From Duganella dendranthematis (lineage in GTDB: Bacteria; Pseudomonadota; Gammaproteobacteria; Burkholderiales; Burkholderiaceae_D), in the NCBI RefSeq assembly GCF_012849375.1, contig NZ_CP051684.1, forward strand, positions 4,650,001 through 4,714,000: a stretch of 64,000 nt of DNA, written 5' to 3'. This document shows, piece by piece, positions 47,891 to 58,470 of the stretch; position 1 is the first letter of the stretch, and each line of letters opens with the position of its first letter. Below the pieces are notes generated by a model. The model was given only the letters and a program-made list of their open reading frames with translations, ran no database searches and was not told where the DNA came from. Made by a program: the position numbers and the translations under genes.

Positions 47891-49537
47891 ATGGAAGCGT
47901 TTAAAAAACTAAAAATAGGGTCGCAGCTGGCACTGAGCTTTGGCACGCTGACTGCGCTGATGCTGATCATGGCGACGTTTGCGATTGTGCGCATGTCGTC
48001 GATTACCAATGCGTTCCACGACGAGCAGCGCGTGATGAGCGAGAAGCTGGAACCGCTGTACGTGGCGCGTGAAGCGCTGGACCAAACCGGCATCGCGGCG
48101 CGCAATGCGTATGTGTTTGCCGATGCCGCAGCGGCAGCAAAAGAGCTGACGGTTGTCGATGAGCAGAAAGCCGTCTATCTGGCCGCCCTGGAGCAGATGA
48201 CGCCATCGTATAAAGGCGACGCCAATTTCGCCAAGGTGCGCGAAGGTCTGCTGAAGATGGCCGATGCGCTCAAGCGTCCGCGCCAGCTGCGCGAGGCCGG
48301 CGACCTGGAAGGTTTTGCGGCCTTTCTGACCAATGAATGCAGCCCGCTGCGCAAGCAGATCGTGGCCGATATCGCGGCGGTGCTGAAAGCGTCACAGGAT
48401 GAGACGCGCGCCGCCAGCGCCGGCGTGGATGCGCATGCCAGTGACGCCTTCCTGTGGATCGTGCTGCAAGCCGTGTTGTCGCTGCTGGTGAGCGTGTTGA
48501 TTGCGTGGGTGAATACCCAGCTGCTGCTCAAACAATTGGGCGGCGAGCCGACCTACGCGACCGACATCGCCAACCGGATCGCCGAGGGTGATCTGTCGGT
48601 GACGGTGCAGGTCAAAGCCAATGATAAAACCAGCTTGCTGCACGCGATTGCAGCCATGCGCGACAACCTGTCGTCCATCGTTGGCCAGGTGCGTCAGGGC
48701 ACTAACCTGATTGCCACGGCATCTTCCGAGATCGCCAGCGGCAATCGCGATCTGTCGGTGCGTACCGAGCATCAGTCGGAATCGCTGGAGAAGGTCGCCA
48801 CCGCGATGGAAGAACTGACCGGCACCGTGCGCCAGAATGCGCACAACGCCATGCAGGCCAATACGCTGGCGGTGTCGGCGTCCGACGTCTCGGAGCAGGG
48901 CGGCCAGGTGATGGAGCAGGTGACCGTGACCATGGCGTCGATTAACGATTCGTCGAAGAAGATCGTGGACATCATTTCGGTCATCGACGGTATCGCTTTC
49001 CAGACCAATATCCTGGCACTGAATGCAGCGGTGGAAGCGGCGCGCGCCGGTGAGCAGGGCCGCGGCTTCGCGGTGGTGGCGACCGAGGTGCGCAATCTGG
49101 CGCAACGCTCGGCCGCAGCAGCCAAGGAGATCAAAGCGCTGATCGATGATTCGGTGGTGAAGGTGGGCGCCGGTTCCGAGCAGGTGCACAAGGCCGCCGA
49201 GACCATGCACGAAGTGGTGACCAGCGTGAAGCGCGTGACAGAGATCATGGGCGAAATCAGTGGCGCCAGCATGGAGCAGACGGCCGGCATTGAGCAGGTC
49301 AACAACGCCATCAGCGAGATGGATAGCATGACGCAGCAGAATACCGCGCTGGTGGAGCAGGCATCGGCCGCCGCGCAGGAGCTGCAAGACCAGGCCACCA
49401 GCCTGGCGCATGTGGTGGATGTGTTCAAGCTGGAGTCGCACACCGCCAGTGTGAGCGGCTTGCGTGGCCGTACGCGCAAGGCGTCGCCGCCGGTGGCTGT
49501 ACCATCACTGGAAGAGGACGTACGCCGCATCGCCTGA
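47891..49537 (+). CDS. methyl-accepting chemotaxis protein
   Basis: 548 residues from ATG 47891 (AGGAAG just upstream). TM1 (about 12-35), 4HB-type sensor domain, TM2 ([20 protein letters not shown], about 188-207), HAMP, and the conserved tip [20 protein letters not shown] with flanking adaptation helices. It differs from the other MCP in the sensor domain, so the ligand probably differs. Basic C-terminal tail [12 protein letters not shown]. Confidence 0.93.
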   Translation: MEAFKKLKIGSQLALSFGTLTALMLIMATFAIVRMSSITNAFHDEQRVMSEKLEPLYVAREALDQTGIAARNAYVFADAAAAAKELTVVDEQKAVYLAALEQMTPSYKGDANFAKVREGLLKMADALKRPRQLREAGDLEGFAAFLTNECSPLRKQIVADIAAVLKASQDETRAASAGVDAHASDAFLWIVLQAVLSLLVSVLIAWVNTQLLLKQLGGEPTYATDIANRIAEGDLSVTVQVKANDKTSLLHAIAAMRDNLSSIVGQVRQGTNLIATASSEIASGNRDLSVRTEHQSESLEKVATAMEELTGTVRQNAHNAMQANTLAVSASDVSEQGGQVMEQVTVTMASINDSSKKIVDIISVIDGIAFQTNILALNAAVEAARAGEQGRGFAVVATEVRNLAQRSAAAAKEIKALIDDSVVKVGAGSEQVHKAAETMHEVVTSVKRVTEIMGEISGASMEQTAGIEQVNNAISEMDSMTQQNTALVEQASAAAQELQDQATSLAHVVDVFKLESHTASVSGLRGRTRKASPPVAVPSLEEDVRRIA

Positions 49538-49597
49538 TTAATCGCTTGCATGTCGGAGTTGCGCATTCCATAATTGATAAATAATTATGGGGTGTGC

Positions 49598-50857
49598 ATG
49601 AAGATAGGTTTGCAAACGTGGGGAAGTCATGGCGATATCAGGCCATTCGTGGCGCTGGCGGAAGGCTTGCAGCAGGCCGGCCATGAGGTGACGCTGCTGA
49701 TCACCTGCGTTGACAGCGGTGCGTATGCCGGTATGGTGTCGCCGTCCGGCGTGAAGCTGCGAGTGATTGCATCGCCGGTGATTCCGCTGTCGGAAGCGGC
49801 GCGCATCGGCGAGGCGGCCATCGGAATGCGCAATCCGCTGAAGCAGATGACGATGCTGATGGAAGCTGCGTTCCTGCCGGCGGAAGAAGCGATGTTTGCC
49901 GCCGCGCTGGAATTGGCGGCGGAGTCGGACCTGCTGGTCGGCCACTACTTCATGTATCCCTTGCAGATCGCCGCCGAGCAGGCCGGCAAGCCGTATGTCA
50001 GCGTGCTGCTGTCGCATGTGGCGATTCCGAGTGCGCACAGCCATCCGATCGGGCTGCCGTTCGGGCAGAGCTTCCTGTGGTGGTTGAGTTGCTGGGCTTT
50101 GCAGAAAACGGCGGGGCGTTATCCCAACCGCCTACGGGCGCGTTTGAACATGCCATTGACGAAGGACTTCGTTAATGAAGTGTGGCTGTCGGACCTTCTG
50201 ACGCTGGTTGCGGTTAGCCTGCAGCTATGCGAGTGGCAGCCGGATTGGCCGTCATCGATTCGGTTGTGCGGCTTCCTCGACATGCCGAATATGCAGATCG
50301 AAGGGCGCCTGACCGATGCGGTCGAAGCCTTCCTCGCTGCTGGCGATGCGCCGGTCTACATGACCTTCGGCAGCTGGACGCCGCGCGATATTCCCAATCA
50401 GACCGATCACCTCAAGCTTTTCACCGATGCCGCCACACTGGCAGGCCGCCGTGCCATCATTCAAAGTGATGACGCTGCGGCCTGCGGTTTCCATTCGGAC
50501 GAGCGGGTACTGTACGTTTCGGCCTCACCTCACCATTTAATCTTCCCGCGCTGCGCTGCGGTGGTGCATCACGGCGGCGCCGGCACCACGCAATCGGTCA
50601 CGCTGGCGGGCAAGCCGTCTGTTGTCGTCGCACACATCAGCGAGCAGGAACATTGGGGTAAGGAGCTGCGCCGCATCGGCATCGCAGGCAAGCCTTTGCA
50701 CCGCCGCAGTGTGACCGCAAAACAGCTGGCGGGGCGTATCCGCGCAATCAATCCGGCAATGCAGGCCAAGGCGCCGCTGGTAGCGCGCGCGATGGCGCAA
50801 GAGAACGGCGTCGCGGCGGCGGTCCGACTGATCAACGCACTATCTGGAACCCGGTGA
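49598..50857 (+). CDS. UGT-type glycosyltransferase (sterol/rhamnosyltransferase-like)
   Basis: 419 residues from ATG 49598 (GGGG upstream). N-terminal MKIGLQTWGSHGDIRPFVAL, AEGLQQAGHEVTLL and the C-terminal donor motif CAAVVHHGGAGTTQSVTLAG, KPSVVVAHISEQEHWGKEL mark the GT1/GT28 family of lipid and natural-product glycosyltransferases. The GGAGTT loop binds the nucleotide-sugar. Acceptor unknown. Its stop abuts the ATG of the ynfA-like gene. Confidence 0.88.
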   Translation: MKIGLQTWGSHGDIRPFVALAEGLQQAGHEVTLLITCVDSGAYAGMVSPSGVKLRVIASPVIPLSEAARIGEAAIGMRNPLKQMTMLMEAAFLPAEEAMFAAALELAAESDLLVGHYFMYPLQIAAEQAGKPYVSVLLSHVAIPSAHSHPIGLPFGQSFLWWLSCWALQKTAGRYPNRLRARLNMPLTKDFVNEVWLSDLLTLVAVSLQLCEWQPDWPSSIRLCGFLDMPNMQIEGRLTDAVEAFLAAGDAPVYMTFGSWTPRDIPNQTDHLKLFTDAATLAGRRAIIQSDDAAACGFHSDERVLYVSASPHHLIFPRCAAVVHHGGAGTTQSVTLAGKPSVVVAHISEQEHWGKELRRIGIAGKPLHRRSVTAKQLAGRIRAINPAMQAKAPLVARAMAQENGVAAAVRLINALSGTR

Positions 50858-51187
50858 ATGGAATTTCTTAAAATCGCATCGCTGTTTTTCGTCACCGCAC
50901 TGGCGGAAATCGTCGGCTGCTATCTGCCATGGCTGGTGCTGAAGCAGGGTAAATCGGTGTGGCTATTGGCGCCGGCCGTGGTGTCGCTGGCGCTGTTTGC
51001 ATGGCTGCTGACGCTGCATCCAACGGCGGCTGGCCGCACCTATGCGGCATATGGCGGCGCATATATTTGCGTCGCGCTGCTGTGGCTTCGCTTGGTGGAT
51101 GGCGTGGCGCTGACGCGCTTCGATATCGCCGGCGCGGTGCTGGCTTTGGTGGGCATGACGGTAATTGCACTACAGCCGTCGCAGTAA
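50858..51187 (+). CDS. ynfA: YnfA family (UPF0060) membrane protein
   Basis: 109 residues, four TM helices: [60 protein letters not shown], and [26 protein letters not shown] and GRTYAAYGG are family hallmarks. The family resembles small multidrug resistance proteins. Starts directly after the glycosyltransferase stop. Confidence 0.9.
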   Translation: MEFLKIASLFFVTALAEIVGCYLPWLVLKQGKSVWLLAPAVVSLALFAWLLTLHPTAAGRTYAAYGGAYICVALLWLRLVDGVALTRFDIAGAVLALVGMTVIALQPSQ

Positions 51188-51217
51188 TTATTTCAACGTT
51201 GAGAAAAGGATGACCTC

Positions 51218-51661
51218 ATGATGTCTCGATTTGTTTTGAAGTGTTTGCTGGTAATGGCTTCCGGTACTGCGATTGCCGCGCCGGTGGACGACGAGTTGAC
51301 GGCGCTGGTCAAGCGTCACGCGGAGGCGCAAGGCAGCTTCGATGTGGCCACGCTGAAGGCGATCACCGCCGAAAATTATGTGGAGATTTCGCCGGTCGGC
51401 GAGGTCGATCCGCGCGAGAAGATGTTGTCGTTCTATGCGCCGGAGCAGAAGCGTCCCAGCCCGCAACTGAAAATCGATGAACCGTTGGTGCGCGTGTTCG
51501 GCGACAGCGCTGTGATCTACACACGGCTATCCTACACCATGGGCGCGGGCGAAACGGCGCGCACCTTTGCGATGCGCGCCGGTTATGTGGCGCAGCTCAA
51601 GGACGGTAAGTGGCTGCTGGTGTCAGCGCAGTACACTGGCATCCGCCCGCCCAAAAACTGA
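51218..51661 (+). CDS. secreted SnoaL/NTF2-like protein
   Basis: 147 residues with a signal peptide ending GTAIAAP (about 22). NTF2-type fold with KRHAEAQGSFDVATLKAITA, ENYVEISPVGEVDPREKMLS and YVAQLKDGKWLLVSAQYTGI. A second exported NTF2-like protein in the window after 40922; the two are only distantly similar. It ends base to base with the convergent malic enzyme gene. Confidence 0.8.
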   Translation: MMSRFVLKCLLVMASGTAIAAPVDDELTALVKRHAEAQGSFDVATLKAITAENYVEISPVGEVDPREKMLSFYAPEQKRPSPQLKIDEPLVRVFGDSAVIYTRLSYTMGAGETARTFAMRAGYVAQLKDGKWLLVSAQYTGIRPPKN

Positions 51662-52894
51662 TTACAGCAGCGATTCCGCCAGGTCTTTCAGGTCGTCCGC
51701 ATATTCCAGCTCAACCAGCTGCTTGCGGGCGACGCCGCTGCGCCAGGCGGCGGTGGCGATCTTCGGCGTGACGCCGATCAGCAGGCGCGGGTCCAGCAGG
51801 CCTGGAACGATGTAGTCCTTGCTGAAGCGCGCATCGCTGCGTGCCATGTCGGCCAGCGCCACAACGCAGGCACGCTTCATTTCCTGGTTGATGGTGGTGG
51901 CGCCTGAATCCAGCGCGGCGCGGAAAAGGTAAGGGAAGCACAGCGCGTTGTTGATCTGGTTCGGATAGTCGGAACGGCCGGTGGCGATGATCGCATCCGG
52001 CGCCACTTCGCGCACCAGTTCCGGACGCAATTCCGGCTCCGGATTGGCCAGCGTGAAGACGATAGGATGTGCCTTCATGTTCTGGATGTCGGCCTGCGAC
52101 AGCACGCCAGGACCGGATACGCCGAGGAATACGTCGGCGTCGTGCATCACGTCCGACAGCGTGGTGGCGCTGGTGTCCTGCGCCCAAGCGGCTTTTTCGC
52201 CGTCCAGATTGCGCGCGGTGGTCAGCACGCCTTTGCTGTCGCAGACGAAGATGTTCTTGCGTTGCGCACCCAGGTCCACCAGCAGCTCCAGGCAGGCCAC
52301 GGCTGCGGCGCCAGCGCCGGAGCAGACGATTTTCACGGTAGCGATATCGCGGCCGGTCATTTCGATCGCGTTCAGCATGCCGGCGCCAACCACGATGGCG
52401 GTGCCATGCTGGTCGTCGTGGAAGACTGGAATCGACAAGCGCTCACGCAGCTTGCGCTCGATGTAGAAGCACTCAGGCGCCTTGATGTCTTCCAGGTTGA
52501 TGCCGCCGAAGGTCGGATGCAGGGCGGCGATGATGTCCACCAGCTTATCCGGATCGCTTTCGTCGATTTCGATGTCGAAGGCGTCGATGCCGGCGAACTT
52601 CTTGAACAGCACGACTTTACCTTCCATCACCGGCTTGCCGGCCAGTGCGCCGATGTTACCCAGGCCAAGCACCGCGCTGCCGTTGGTGATGACGCCGACC
52701 AGATTGCCCTTGGCGGTGTATTCGTAAGCCTTGGTCGGATCGCGCTTGATCTCGACGCATGGCGCGGCCACGCCGGGCGAGTAAGCCAGCGCCAGGTCTT
52801 CCTGGGTGCTGACGCTTTTGGTGATTTCGATGGCGATTTTGCCAGCGCTGCCGGCACGGTGATAGGCGAGTGCCTTTTGTTCTATCGTGGTCAT
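51662..52894 (-). CDS. NAD(P)-dependent malic enzyme, short form
   Basis: 410 residues. Oxidatively decarboxylates malate to pyruvate. Seen: [20 protein letters not shown] (catalytic Tyr region), [59 protein letters not shown] (metal Asp pair) and the nucleotide loop [21 protein letters not shown]. Most proteobacterial MaeB enzymes are about 760 residues with a phosphotransacetylase-like regulatory domain; this one stops after the catalytic part, as in Gram-positive short forms. It is downstream of glutamate dehydrogenase on the same strand. Confidence 0.92.
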   Translation of the reverse strand: MTTIEQKALAYHRAGSAGKIAIEITKSVSTQEDLALAYSPGVAAPCVEIKRDPTKAYEYTAKGNLVGVITNGSAVLGLGNIGALAGKPVMEGKVVLFKKFAGIDAFDIEIDESDPDKLVDIIAALHPTFGGINLEDIKAPECFYIERKLRERLSIPVFHDDQHGTAIVVGAGMLNAIEMTGRDIATVKIVCSGAGAAAVACLELLVDLGAQRKNIFVCDSKGVLTTARNLDGEKAAWAQDTSATTLSDVMHDADVFLGVSGPGVLSQADIQNMKAHPIVFTLANPEPELRPELVREVAPDAIIATGRSDYPNQINNALCFPYLFRAALDSGATTINQEMKRACVVALADMARSDARFSKDYIVPGLLDPRLLIGVTPKIATAAWRSGVARKQLVELEYADDLKDLAESLL

Positions 52895-52978
52895 ATTGTT
52901 TTGTAGTCCTTGTAAAGCGAAAAACGCCCGTACGAGCCTAAGGGCAGGTACAGGCGCAAACTGCTGGGGATTCAGTGT

Positions 52979-54274
52979 TTATGGGTAGAGGCCACGAACT
53001 TCACGGGCTTGCAGCACTCGGGTGCAAGCGAGGATGAAGGTGGCGGTTCGCAGCGTGACTTTCTTGTCCTGCGCAACGGCCCATACTGCATTGAATGCAT
53101 CCTGCATGATGCGGGTAAGGCGTGCATTAATTTCATCTTCGCTCCAGAAGAAGCTGGAGAAATCCTGCACCCATTCGAAGTATGACACGGTTACGCCGCC
53201 GGCGTTGGCCAGCACGTCTGGAACGATCAGCACATCTTTGTCGGTCAGGATGTCGTCCGCTTCCGGCGTGGTCGGGCCGTTGGCGCCTTCCAGAATGATT
53301 TTGGTGCGAATACGCGGCGCGTTAGCGGCAGTAATCTGCTGTTCCAGTGCGGCTGGAATCAGGATGTCCGATTCCACGTCCCAGAAAGCGTCACGCGTCA
53401 GCTGCGCTTCGGCGCCAGGGAAGCCGGCGACGCCGCCGGTTTCGGCCACGTGGTGGTGCAGACGGGCGATATCCAGGCCGCCTTGATGCACCACTGTCGC
53501 GGTGTGATCCTGCACGGCGATGACTTTGGCGCCGGCTTCCGCAAACATGGTCGCGGCTACACCGCCGACATTGCCGAAGCCCTGCACGGCGACACGGGCG
53601 CCGGCAATCGCCACGCCACGTTTGACGGCGGCTTCACGGCCCACCACGAACACGCCGCGGCCGGTCGCTTCGCGGCGACCCAGCGAGCCGCCCAGCGAGA
53701 TTGGCTTGCCGGTCACGACGCCGGTCGACAGGTTGCCTTCGATCATGGCGTAGGAGTCCATCATCCACGCCATCACTTGTTCGTTGGTGTTGACGTCGGG
53801 CGCCGGGATGTCTTTGTTAGGGCCGATAATCAGGCTGATTTCGCTGGTGTAGCGGCGGGTCAGGCGCTGCAGTTCACCACGCGACAGGGTTTTAGGATCG
53901 ACACGGATGCCGCCTTTGGCGCCGCCGTATGGCACGTTGACGGCCGCGTTTTTCACGGTCATCCACGCCGACAGGGCCATCACTTCGGACAGGGTCACGT
54001 CCTGGTGGAAGCGCACGCCGCCCTTGCCTGGACCACGCGACATATTGTGCTGCACGCGATAGCCTTCGTAGTGCGCAATGCTGCCGTCATCGCGCTCGAT
54101 CGGCACGTCGACGGTCAGAATGCGCTTGGGGCGCTTGAGGGTTTCGACCCAACGCGACAGGCTACCGAGGTGCGGGGTAACGCGGTCGATTTGCTGCAGA
54201 TAGACACCCCATGGACCGAGATCTTCGGCGTTGAGGTACGAAGGCAGTGCGTGTTGTGCTGGTACAGAGGTCAT
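52979..54274 (-). CDS. Glu/Leu/Phe/Val-type glutamate dehydrogenase
   Basis: 431 residues from ATG 54274, preceded by TTGGGAG; a TTG at 54328 would add 18 poorly conserved residues. Seen: [20 protein letters not shown] (catalytic Lys), [20 protein letters not shown] (catalytic Asp), [36 protein letters not shown] (NAD loop) and [20 protein letters not shown]. It interconverts glutamate and 2-oxoglutarate, probably in the catabolic direction. The divergent promoter is not shared: a LysR gene on the same strand lies 130 bases upstream. Confidence 0.93.
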   Translation of the reverse strand: MTSVPAQHALPSYLNAEDLGPWGVYLQQIDRVTPHLGSLSRWVETLKRPKRILTVDVPIERDDGSIAHYEGYRVQHNMSRGPGKGGVRFHQDVTLSEVMALSAWMTVKNAAVNVPYGGAKGGIRVDPKTLSRGELQRLTRRYTSEISLIIGPNKDIPAPDVNTNEQVMAWMMDSYAMIEGNLSTGVVTGKPISLGGSLGRREATGRGVFVVGREAAVKRGVAIAGARVAVQGFGNVGGVAATMFAEAGAKVIAVQDHTATVVHQGGLDIARLHHHVAETGGVAGFPGAEAQLTRDAFWDVESDILIPAALEQQITAANAPRIRTKIILEGANGPTTPEADDILTDKDVLIVPDVLANAGGVTVSYFEWVQDFSSFFWSEDEINARLTRIMQDAFNAVWAVAQDKKVTLRTATFILACTRVLQAREVRGLYP

Positions 54275-54404
54275 GCTCAAGGCTCCCAATGAATTCGTTT
54301 GCTGAGCGCCGCTTGTGGCGGTGCTCAAGTGGCACGAATCCTACGCCTGGGCTTTTGAGGCGGCCAATGCTGTATGCGCATTTAGCTATGCAAAAGATGC
54401 ATAG

Positions 54405-55367
54405 TTATCTTTCGGATACTGGTGTACGGGGTTTTTTGCGGCCGCCGTTCTGCCGCATTTCGAGGAATTCCCACAGTCGGTCGACGATCGGTTTGCCGCG
54501 CCGCTGCGCGGATGCGCGTTCGCGGTACAGGCGGATTTCCATTTCGATTTCCCAGTCCGAGGTGTCACCGTCGGCGCGCGCCAGCTGCTTTTGTTTGAGC
54601 TCACGCGTGACAGCGGATTCCGGTAGGAAGGCGACGCCGCGGCCTTCCAGCGCCATCATCTTCAGGCCTTCGGCCATGTCGGTTTCGTAATGCGGCTCAA
54701 GGTGCAGCGGCGTCTTGGCGTCGTTGAGGATCAGCTCCACCATGCGTCCCAGATAAGCGTTGTTGGTGTAGGAGAGGAAGGGCAGCGGCGCGCGCTTGGT
54801 GCCGGGCAGCGTAAATTCCGGCACCTTGTTCTTGTCGCAGCGGGCGTAGGCGCGCAGCGATTCGCGGCCCAGCACCAGCATGTCGTAGCGGCCGGGGTCC
54901 AGCTGCACCGGCTGGCGCGGATGGTGATAGCACAGCAGCAGATCGCAGCCGCCTTCCACCAGTTGCAGCACCGCGTCGTGGACGTTGAGCGCCATCAGGC
55001 GGCTGCGGATCGGCGCGAAATCCTGCTCCAAACCGGTCAGCCACTTCGGCACGAAGGTCAGCGACAGCGTGTGCGGCACCGCCAGATCGATGCTGGTCTG
55101 CGCGGCGGCGCGCTTGGAGCGCAGTAGCTCGCGCGCGCCGTTGATCTTGGATAGCATCTCCAGCGCCTGCTCGTAGAACACCACGCCTGCCGGCGTCAAA
55201 CGCGTCGGGTAGGAAGTGCGGTCGATCAGGTCTGTGCCCAACCAGTTTTCCAGCGACTGGATGCGGCGGGAGAAGGCGGGCTGCGTTACGTGGCGCAGCG
55301 CCGCCGAGCGGCTGAAGTTATTGGTCTCGACCAGCGAGATGAAGTCTTCCAGCCATTTGGTTTCCAT
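54405..55367 (-). CDS. LysR family transcriptional regulator
   Basis: 320 residues from ATG 55367 (METKWLEDFISLVETNNFSR). The HTH reads AALRHVTQPAFSRRIQSLEN and the effector domain contains ELLRSKRAAAQTSIDLAVPH. It is directly upstream of glutamate dehydrogenase on the same strand, so it may control it; the family usually acts on divergent genes, making the target uncertain. A long Arg/Lys-rich end RQNGGRKKPRTP is unusual. Confidence 0.9.
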   Translation of the reverse strand: METKWLEDFISLVETNNFSRSAALRHVTQPAFSRRIQSLENWLGTDLIDRTSYPTRLTPAGVVFYEQALEMLSKINGARELLRSKRAAAQTSIDLAVPHTLSLTFVPKWLTGLEQDFAPIRSRLMALNVHDAVLQLVEGGCDLLLCYHHPRQPVQLDPGRYDMLVLGRESLRAYARCDKNKVPEFTLPGTKRAPLPFLSYTNNAYLGRMVELILNDAKTPLHLEPHYETDMAEGLKMMALEGRGVAFLPESAVTRELKQKQLARADGDTSDWEIEMEIRLYRERASAQRRGKPIVDRLWEFLEMRQNGGRKKPRTPVSER

Positions 55368-55377
55368 GCAAAGTCCT

Positions 55378-56700
55378 TTACGGTGTCGTCGATGCGATGC
55401 TGCGGATCGGCGTGAACAAATAAGCGCCGGCCGCGAACAGCACCAGTATGATGCCACCGCCGAGGAACAATTGCGACAGCGAGACCAGCGTCAGTATCCA
55501 TCCGGTGGCAGCGGCCGACAGCGGCGCCAGTCCCATAAAGATGAACATGAAGATGCTCATGGCGCGGCCCATCATCTGCTGGGGTACGCGTTGCTGGATC
55601 CAGGTGAAGACCTTGATCTGCATATAGCCGGTCAGCAGGCCGAGGGTCAGCATCAGCAAGGCCGCCTGCCACACCGCATGCACCATGCCGAGTGGCGCCA
55701 GTAGCACGCCGGCGATGGCGTCGGCCGTCAGTATCATCGCGCCGAAGCTAGCGAAGCGCAGCCGCGCACCAAGCTTGGCCGAGGCGCCCATGCCGAGTAG
55801 CGTGCCGGCGCCGTGCGCGCCCATGATCAGGCCCAGGGCGGAGGCGCCCTGCAGCTGGCTGGCCAGCACCGGCAGCGCCACCTGCATCGCGCCGCCGATG
55901 AACAGCGACACCGTGCCCCAGTAGATGAAGCACAGGCGCATCGGCTCATCGTCCCACACCATGCGCAAGCCTTCACCGACCGAGCGCAGGACCGACTGCG
56001 GCTTGGCATCGGCGGTTGACGACGTTGCGACGGCTGGCTGCAGCGTCACCTTGGCCAGCGTCCATGCTGACACCAGGTAGCTCAGGCAGTCGAAGCCGAA
56101 TGCCAGCGAGAGGCCGCGCGCGTTGCTTACGCCGCCGTTGCCATCGCCGGCAAAGGCCAGCAGGCCGGCCGCCAGCAAGGGGCCGATCAGCATGGTGACC
56201 TGGCGGATGCCCATCATCATCCCGTTGGCGGCTTGCAGATGGTCGGCGGGGATGGCCAGCGGCAGGATCGACATCCCGGATGGCATGGCGAACGCCTGCG
56301 CCAGACCCAGTCCCAAAGCCAGCGCGTAAATCAGCTGCAGCGCCAGGTGCGGCGAGATGGCGACCGTCAGCGACAGTGATGAACTTAGCGCCACGGTCGG
56401 CGCCGAGGCGATATTCATCACCAGTAGCGTCAGCAGCGCAAGCAGCACGGCGTTGACGTACTTGGTCAGCATCAGCACGCGCTTGGGCGAGTAACGGTCC
56501 ACCAGTGCGCCGCCCACCAGAATGAAGACTGCGCGCGGAATGCTCATCAGCGCGATCACCAGTCCCAGTGCCAGCGTGTCGCCGGTCAGCTTGAGCACCA
56601 GCCAGGGCAGGGCGATCATGGTCAACTGGTCGCCCAGCGCGGAGATTACGCCGCCGCGCATCAGCCACTTGAAGTTGGTGTTTTGCTTGAGCGCGTTCAT
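55378..56700 (-). CDS. MFS transporter
   Basis: 440 residues with about 11-12 TM helices. The loop 2-3 motif is VGGALVDRYSPKRVLML, and the second half has LIMGAHGAGTLLGMGASAKLG. Of the MFS_3/enterobactin-exporter-like type seen with MarR regulators. Overlaps marR by 4 bases, so probably a MarR-repressed efflux pump for a small toxic compound. Confidence 0.9.
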   Translation of the reverse strand: MNALKQNTNFKWLMRGGVISALGDQLTMIALPWLVLKLTGDTLALGLVIALMSIPRAVFILVGGALVDRYSPKRVLMLTKYVNAVLLALLTLLVMNIASAPTVALSSSLSLTVAISPHLALQLIYALALGLGLAQAFAMPSGMSILPLAIPADHLQAANGMMMGIRQVTMLIGPLLAAGLLAFAGDGNGGVSNARGLSLAFGFDCLSYLVSAWTLAKVTLQPAVATSSTADAKPQSVLRSVGEGLRMVWDDEPMRLCFIYWGTVSLFIGGAMQVALPVLASQLQGASALGLIMGAHGAGTLLGMGASAKLGARLRFASFGAMILTADAIAGVLLAPLGMVHAVWQAALLMLTLGLLTGYMQIKVFTWIQQRVPQQMMGRAMSIFMFIFMGLAPLSAAATGWILTLVSLSQLFLGGGIILVLFAAGAYLFTPIRSIASTTP

Positions 56701-57146
56701 GAGTTGGAGGCGTTCATGCCGGCGATCAAGGCCAGCGCGTTGCTCAAGTCACCAAACTGCGACGGCGGGCAGCTGCGCAGCAGGTCTTTGCTGATCTGGT
56801 CGACCACGGTGACGGCGTTGTTCAGCAGTTCGCGGCCGGTGTCGGTGATGGCGGCGTAGGCCACGCGGGCGTCCCGCGGGTCTTGCTGGCGTTCGACCAG
56901 GCCGATTTTCTCCAGCGGCAGCAGGGTGCGGGTGACACCGGACGCGGTCAGGCCCTGGCGCTCGGCCAGGTCGACGCGGCGCAGGCGGCCACCGGGTGCG
57001 CGGCTCAGATAATGCAGCAGCATGAAGTCGCTGAAGCTGATGCCGTGGTAGCCGCCCAGCACCTGGTCGAGGCGGCGGACCAGGGTGGCTTGGGCGCGGG
57101 CCAGGCGCAAAGTGAATTCCAGGCTGGGGCTGATTGGCGTATCCAT
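56697..57146 (-). CDS. MarR family transcriptional regulator
   Basis: 149 residues: winged helix with FSDFMLLHYLSRAPGGRLRR, VDLAERQGLTASGVTRTLLP, LEKIGLVERQQDPRDARVAY. First gene of the marR-MFS operon. A perfect palindrome 31 bases before its ATG is the likely operator for autorepression. Confidence 0.92.
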   Translation of the reverse strand: MDTPISPSLEFTLRLARAQATLVRRLDQVLGGYHGISFSDFMLLHYLSRAPGGRLRRVDLAERQGLTASGVTRTLLPLEKIGLVERQQDPRDARVAYAAITDTGRELLNNAVTVVDQISKDLLRSCPPSQFGDLSNALALIAGMNASNS

Positions 57147-57176
57147 AGTTGCTTCCTTGTTGAGTTATGCTTGAAT

Positions 57177-57198
57177 AATACTTGAGTAAGCAAGTATT
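57177..57198. promoter_or_regulatory. probable MarR operator
   Basis: AATACTTG-AGTAAG-CAAGTATT: perfect 8-base inverted repeat with 6-base spacer between divergent marR-MFS and the antiporter gene. A further CTTG half-site at 57170-57173 lies one turn away. Binding could control both directions. Confidence 0.75.
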
Positions 57199-57258
57199 GT
57201 ATAGTTTTTATTCCGGAGTCGTTAAACTGTAAGAAAATTACACCAACTGGGGACAGCA

Positions 57259-58464
57259 ATGCACATGGGTACCACCGAGATCTTCCTGATCGCGATGACA
57301 ATTATTTTCAGCGTGCCTTATCTGATCTGGCGCCTGGGCGGCACGGACTACTATGCGCCGCTGGTGGTGGTGCAGATTATTGCCGGCATCCTGCTGGGGC
57401 CTGGCGTGATGGGACGCGCCTTTCCCGAGTACTATTCTTTCGTGTTCAATCCGCAAGTGGTGCAGTCGCTCAACGGCATCGCCTGGTGGGCGGTGATGAT
57501 TTTCGTGATGATCGCGGGCATCGAGCTGGATCTGAAAAAAGCCTGGGAGCACCGCCGCGAAAGCACCATTACCGCCGGCCTGGCGCTGGGCACGCCGCTG
57601 CTGTTCGGCTGCGTCGCCGCGCTGGGACTGGTCGGCTACGCCGGCTGGATGGGGCCGAAGGCGCATGACTGGCAGTTCGTGCTGGGCGTCGGCATGGCCT
57701 GCGCCGTGACCGCGCTGCCGATCCTGATCCTGCTGATGGAAAAACTGGAGATCCTGCGCCAGCCGATCGGCCAGCGGATTTTGCGCTACGCCAGTCTGGA
57801 CGACATCGCCATCTGGGGCGTGCTGGCGGTGATCCTGCTGGACTGGGACCGGGTCGGCCGCCAGGCTGGCTTCCTGCTAGTGTTCGCGGTGGCAACCAAA
57901 CTGTTCCGTATGCTGATGGTGCGCATTCCGGAGCGCGACCGCTGGTACATTTCGTTCATCTGGCTGGCGGTGTGCGCGCTGGCGGCGGACTGGGCCGGTT
58001 TGCATTTCATGGTCGGCGCCTTCCTGGCCGGTGCGGTGATGGATGCCGAGTGGTTTAACCAGGAAAAGATGGACTTCCTGCGCGCTAATGTGCTGATGGC
58101 GGTGATGCCGGTGTTCTTCCTCAGTACTGGCCTGCGCACCAACTGGGCGATGGGCGGCTCGGCGGTGTTCCTGGTGGCGCTGGTGCTGCTGGTGGCGTCG
58201 GTGTCGGGCAAGCTGGCTGGCATCCACCTGGCCGGCAAGATCCTCAAGTGGGGACCGGGCGAGGCGTCGATCATCGGCTGGCTGCTGCAAACGAAAGCGC
58301 TGATTATGATCATTTTCGTCAATATTCTGCTGGACAAACAGATCATCACCAGCGAGACCTTCACCGCGCTGCTGTTGATGGCGATCGGCAGCACCATGCT
58401 GACGGTGCCGATGGTCTATCCAAAATTGCAGCGCGTGGCGCAGCTGATCTTCAAAACCAGCTGA
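57259..58464 (+). CDS. cation:proton antiporter (CPA2/KefB-like)
   Basis: 401 residues with about 12 TM helices and no C-terminal TrkA-N domain. Key segment GIAWWAVMIFVMIAGIELDL, KKAWEHRRESTITAGLALG, ILRYASLDDIAIWGVLAVIL (the acidic ion-binding pair LDD) and FMVGAFLAGAVMDAEWFNQ. Exchanges Na+ or K+ for protons across the inner membrane. It starts 82 bases past the divergent MarR operator. Confidence 0.88.
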   Translation: MHMGTTEIFLIAMTIIFSVPYLIWRLGGTDYYAPLVVVQIIAGILLGPGVMGRAFPEYYSFVFNPQVVQSLNGIAWWAVMIFVMIAGIELDLKKAWEHRRESTITAGLALGTPLLFGCVAALGLVGYAGWMGPKAHDWQFVLGVGMACAVTALPILILLMEKLEILRQPIGQRILRYASLDDIAIWGVLAVILLDWDRVGRQAGFLLVFAVATKLFRMLMVRIPERDRWYISFIWLAVCALAADWAGLHFMVGAFLAGAVMDAEWFNQEKMDFLRANVLMAVMPVFFLSTGLRTNWAMGGSAVFLVALVLLVASVSGKLAGIHLAGKILKWGPGEASIIGWLLQTKALIMIIFVNILLDKQIITSETFTALLLMAIGSTMLTVPMVYPKLQRVAQLIFKTS

Positions 58465-58470
58465 TATAAT

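Noticed and set aside
52920..52945. Terminator between glutamate dehydrogenase and malic enzyme
   Set aside because: A T-run follows GCCC/GGGC on the reverse strand, but the stem is only 4 bp with a 12-base loop, too weak to list.
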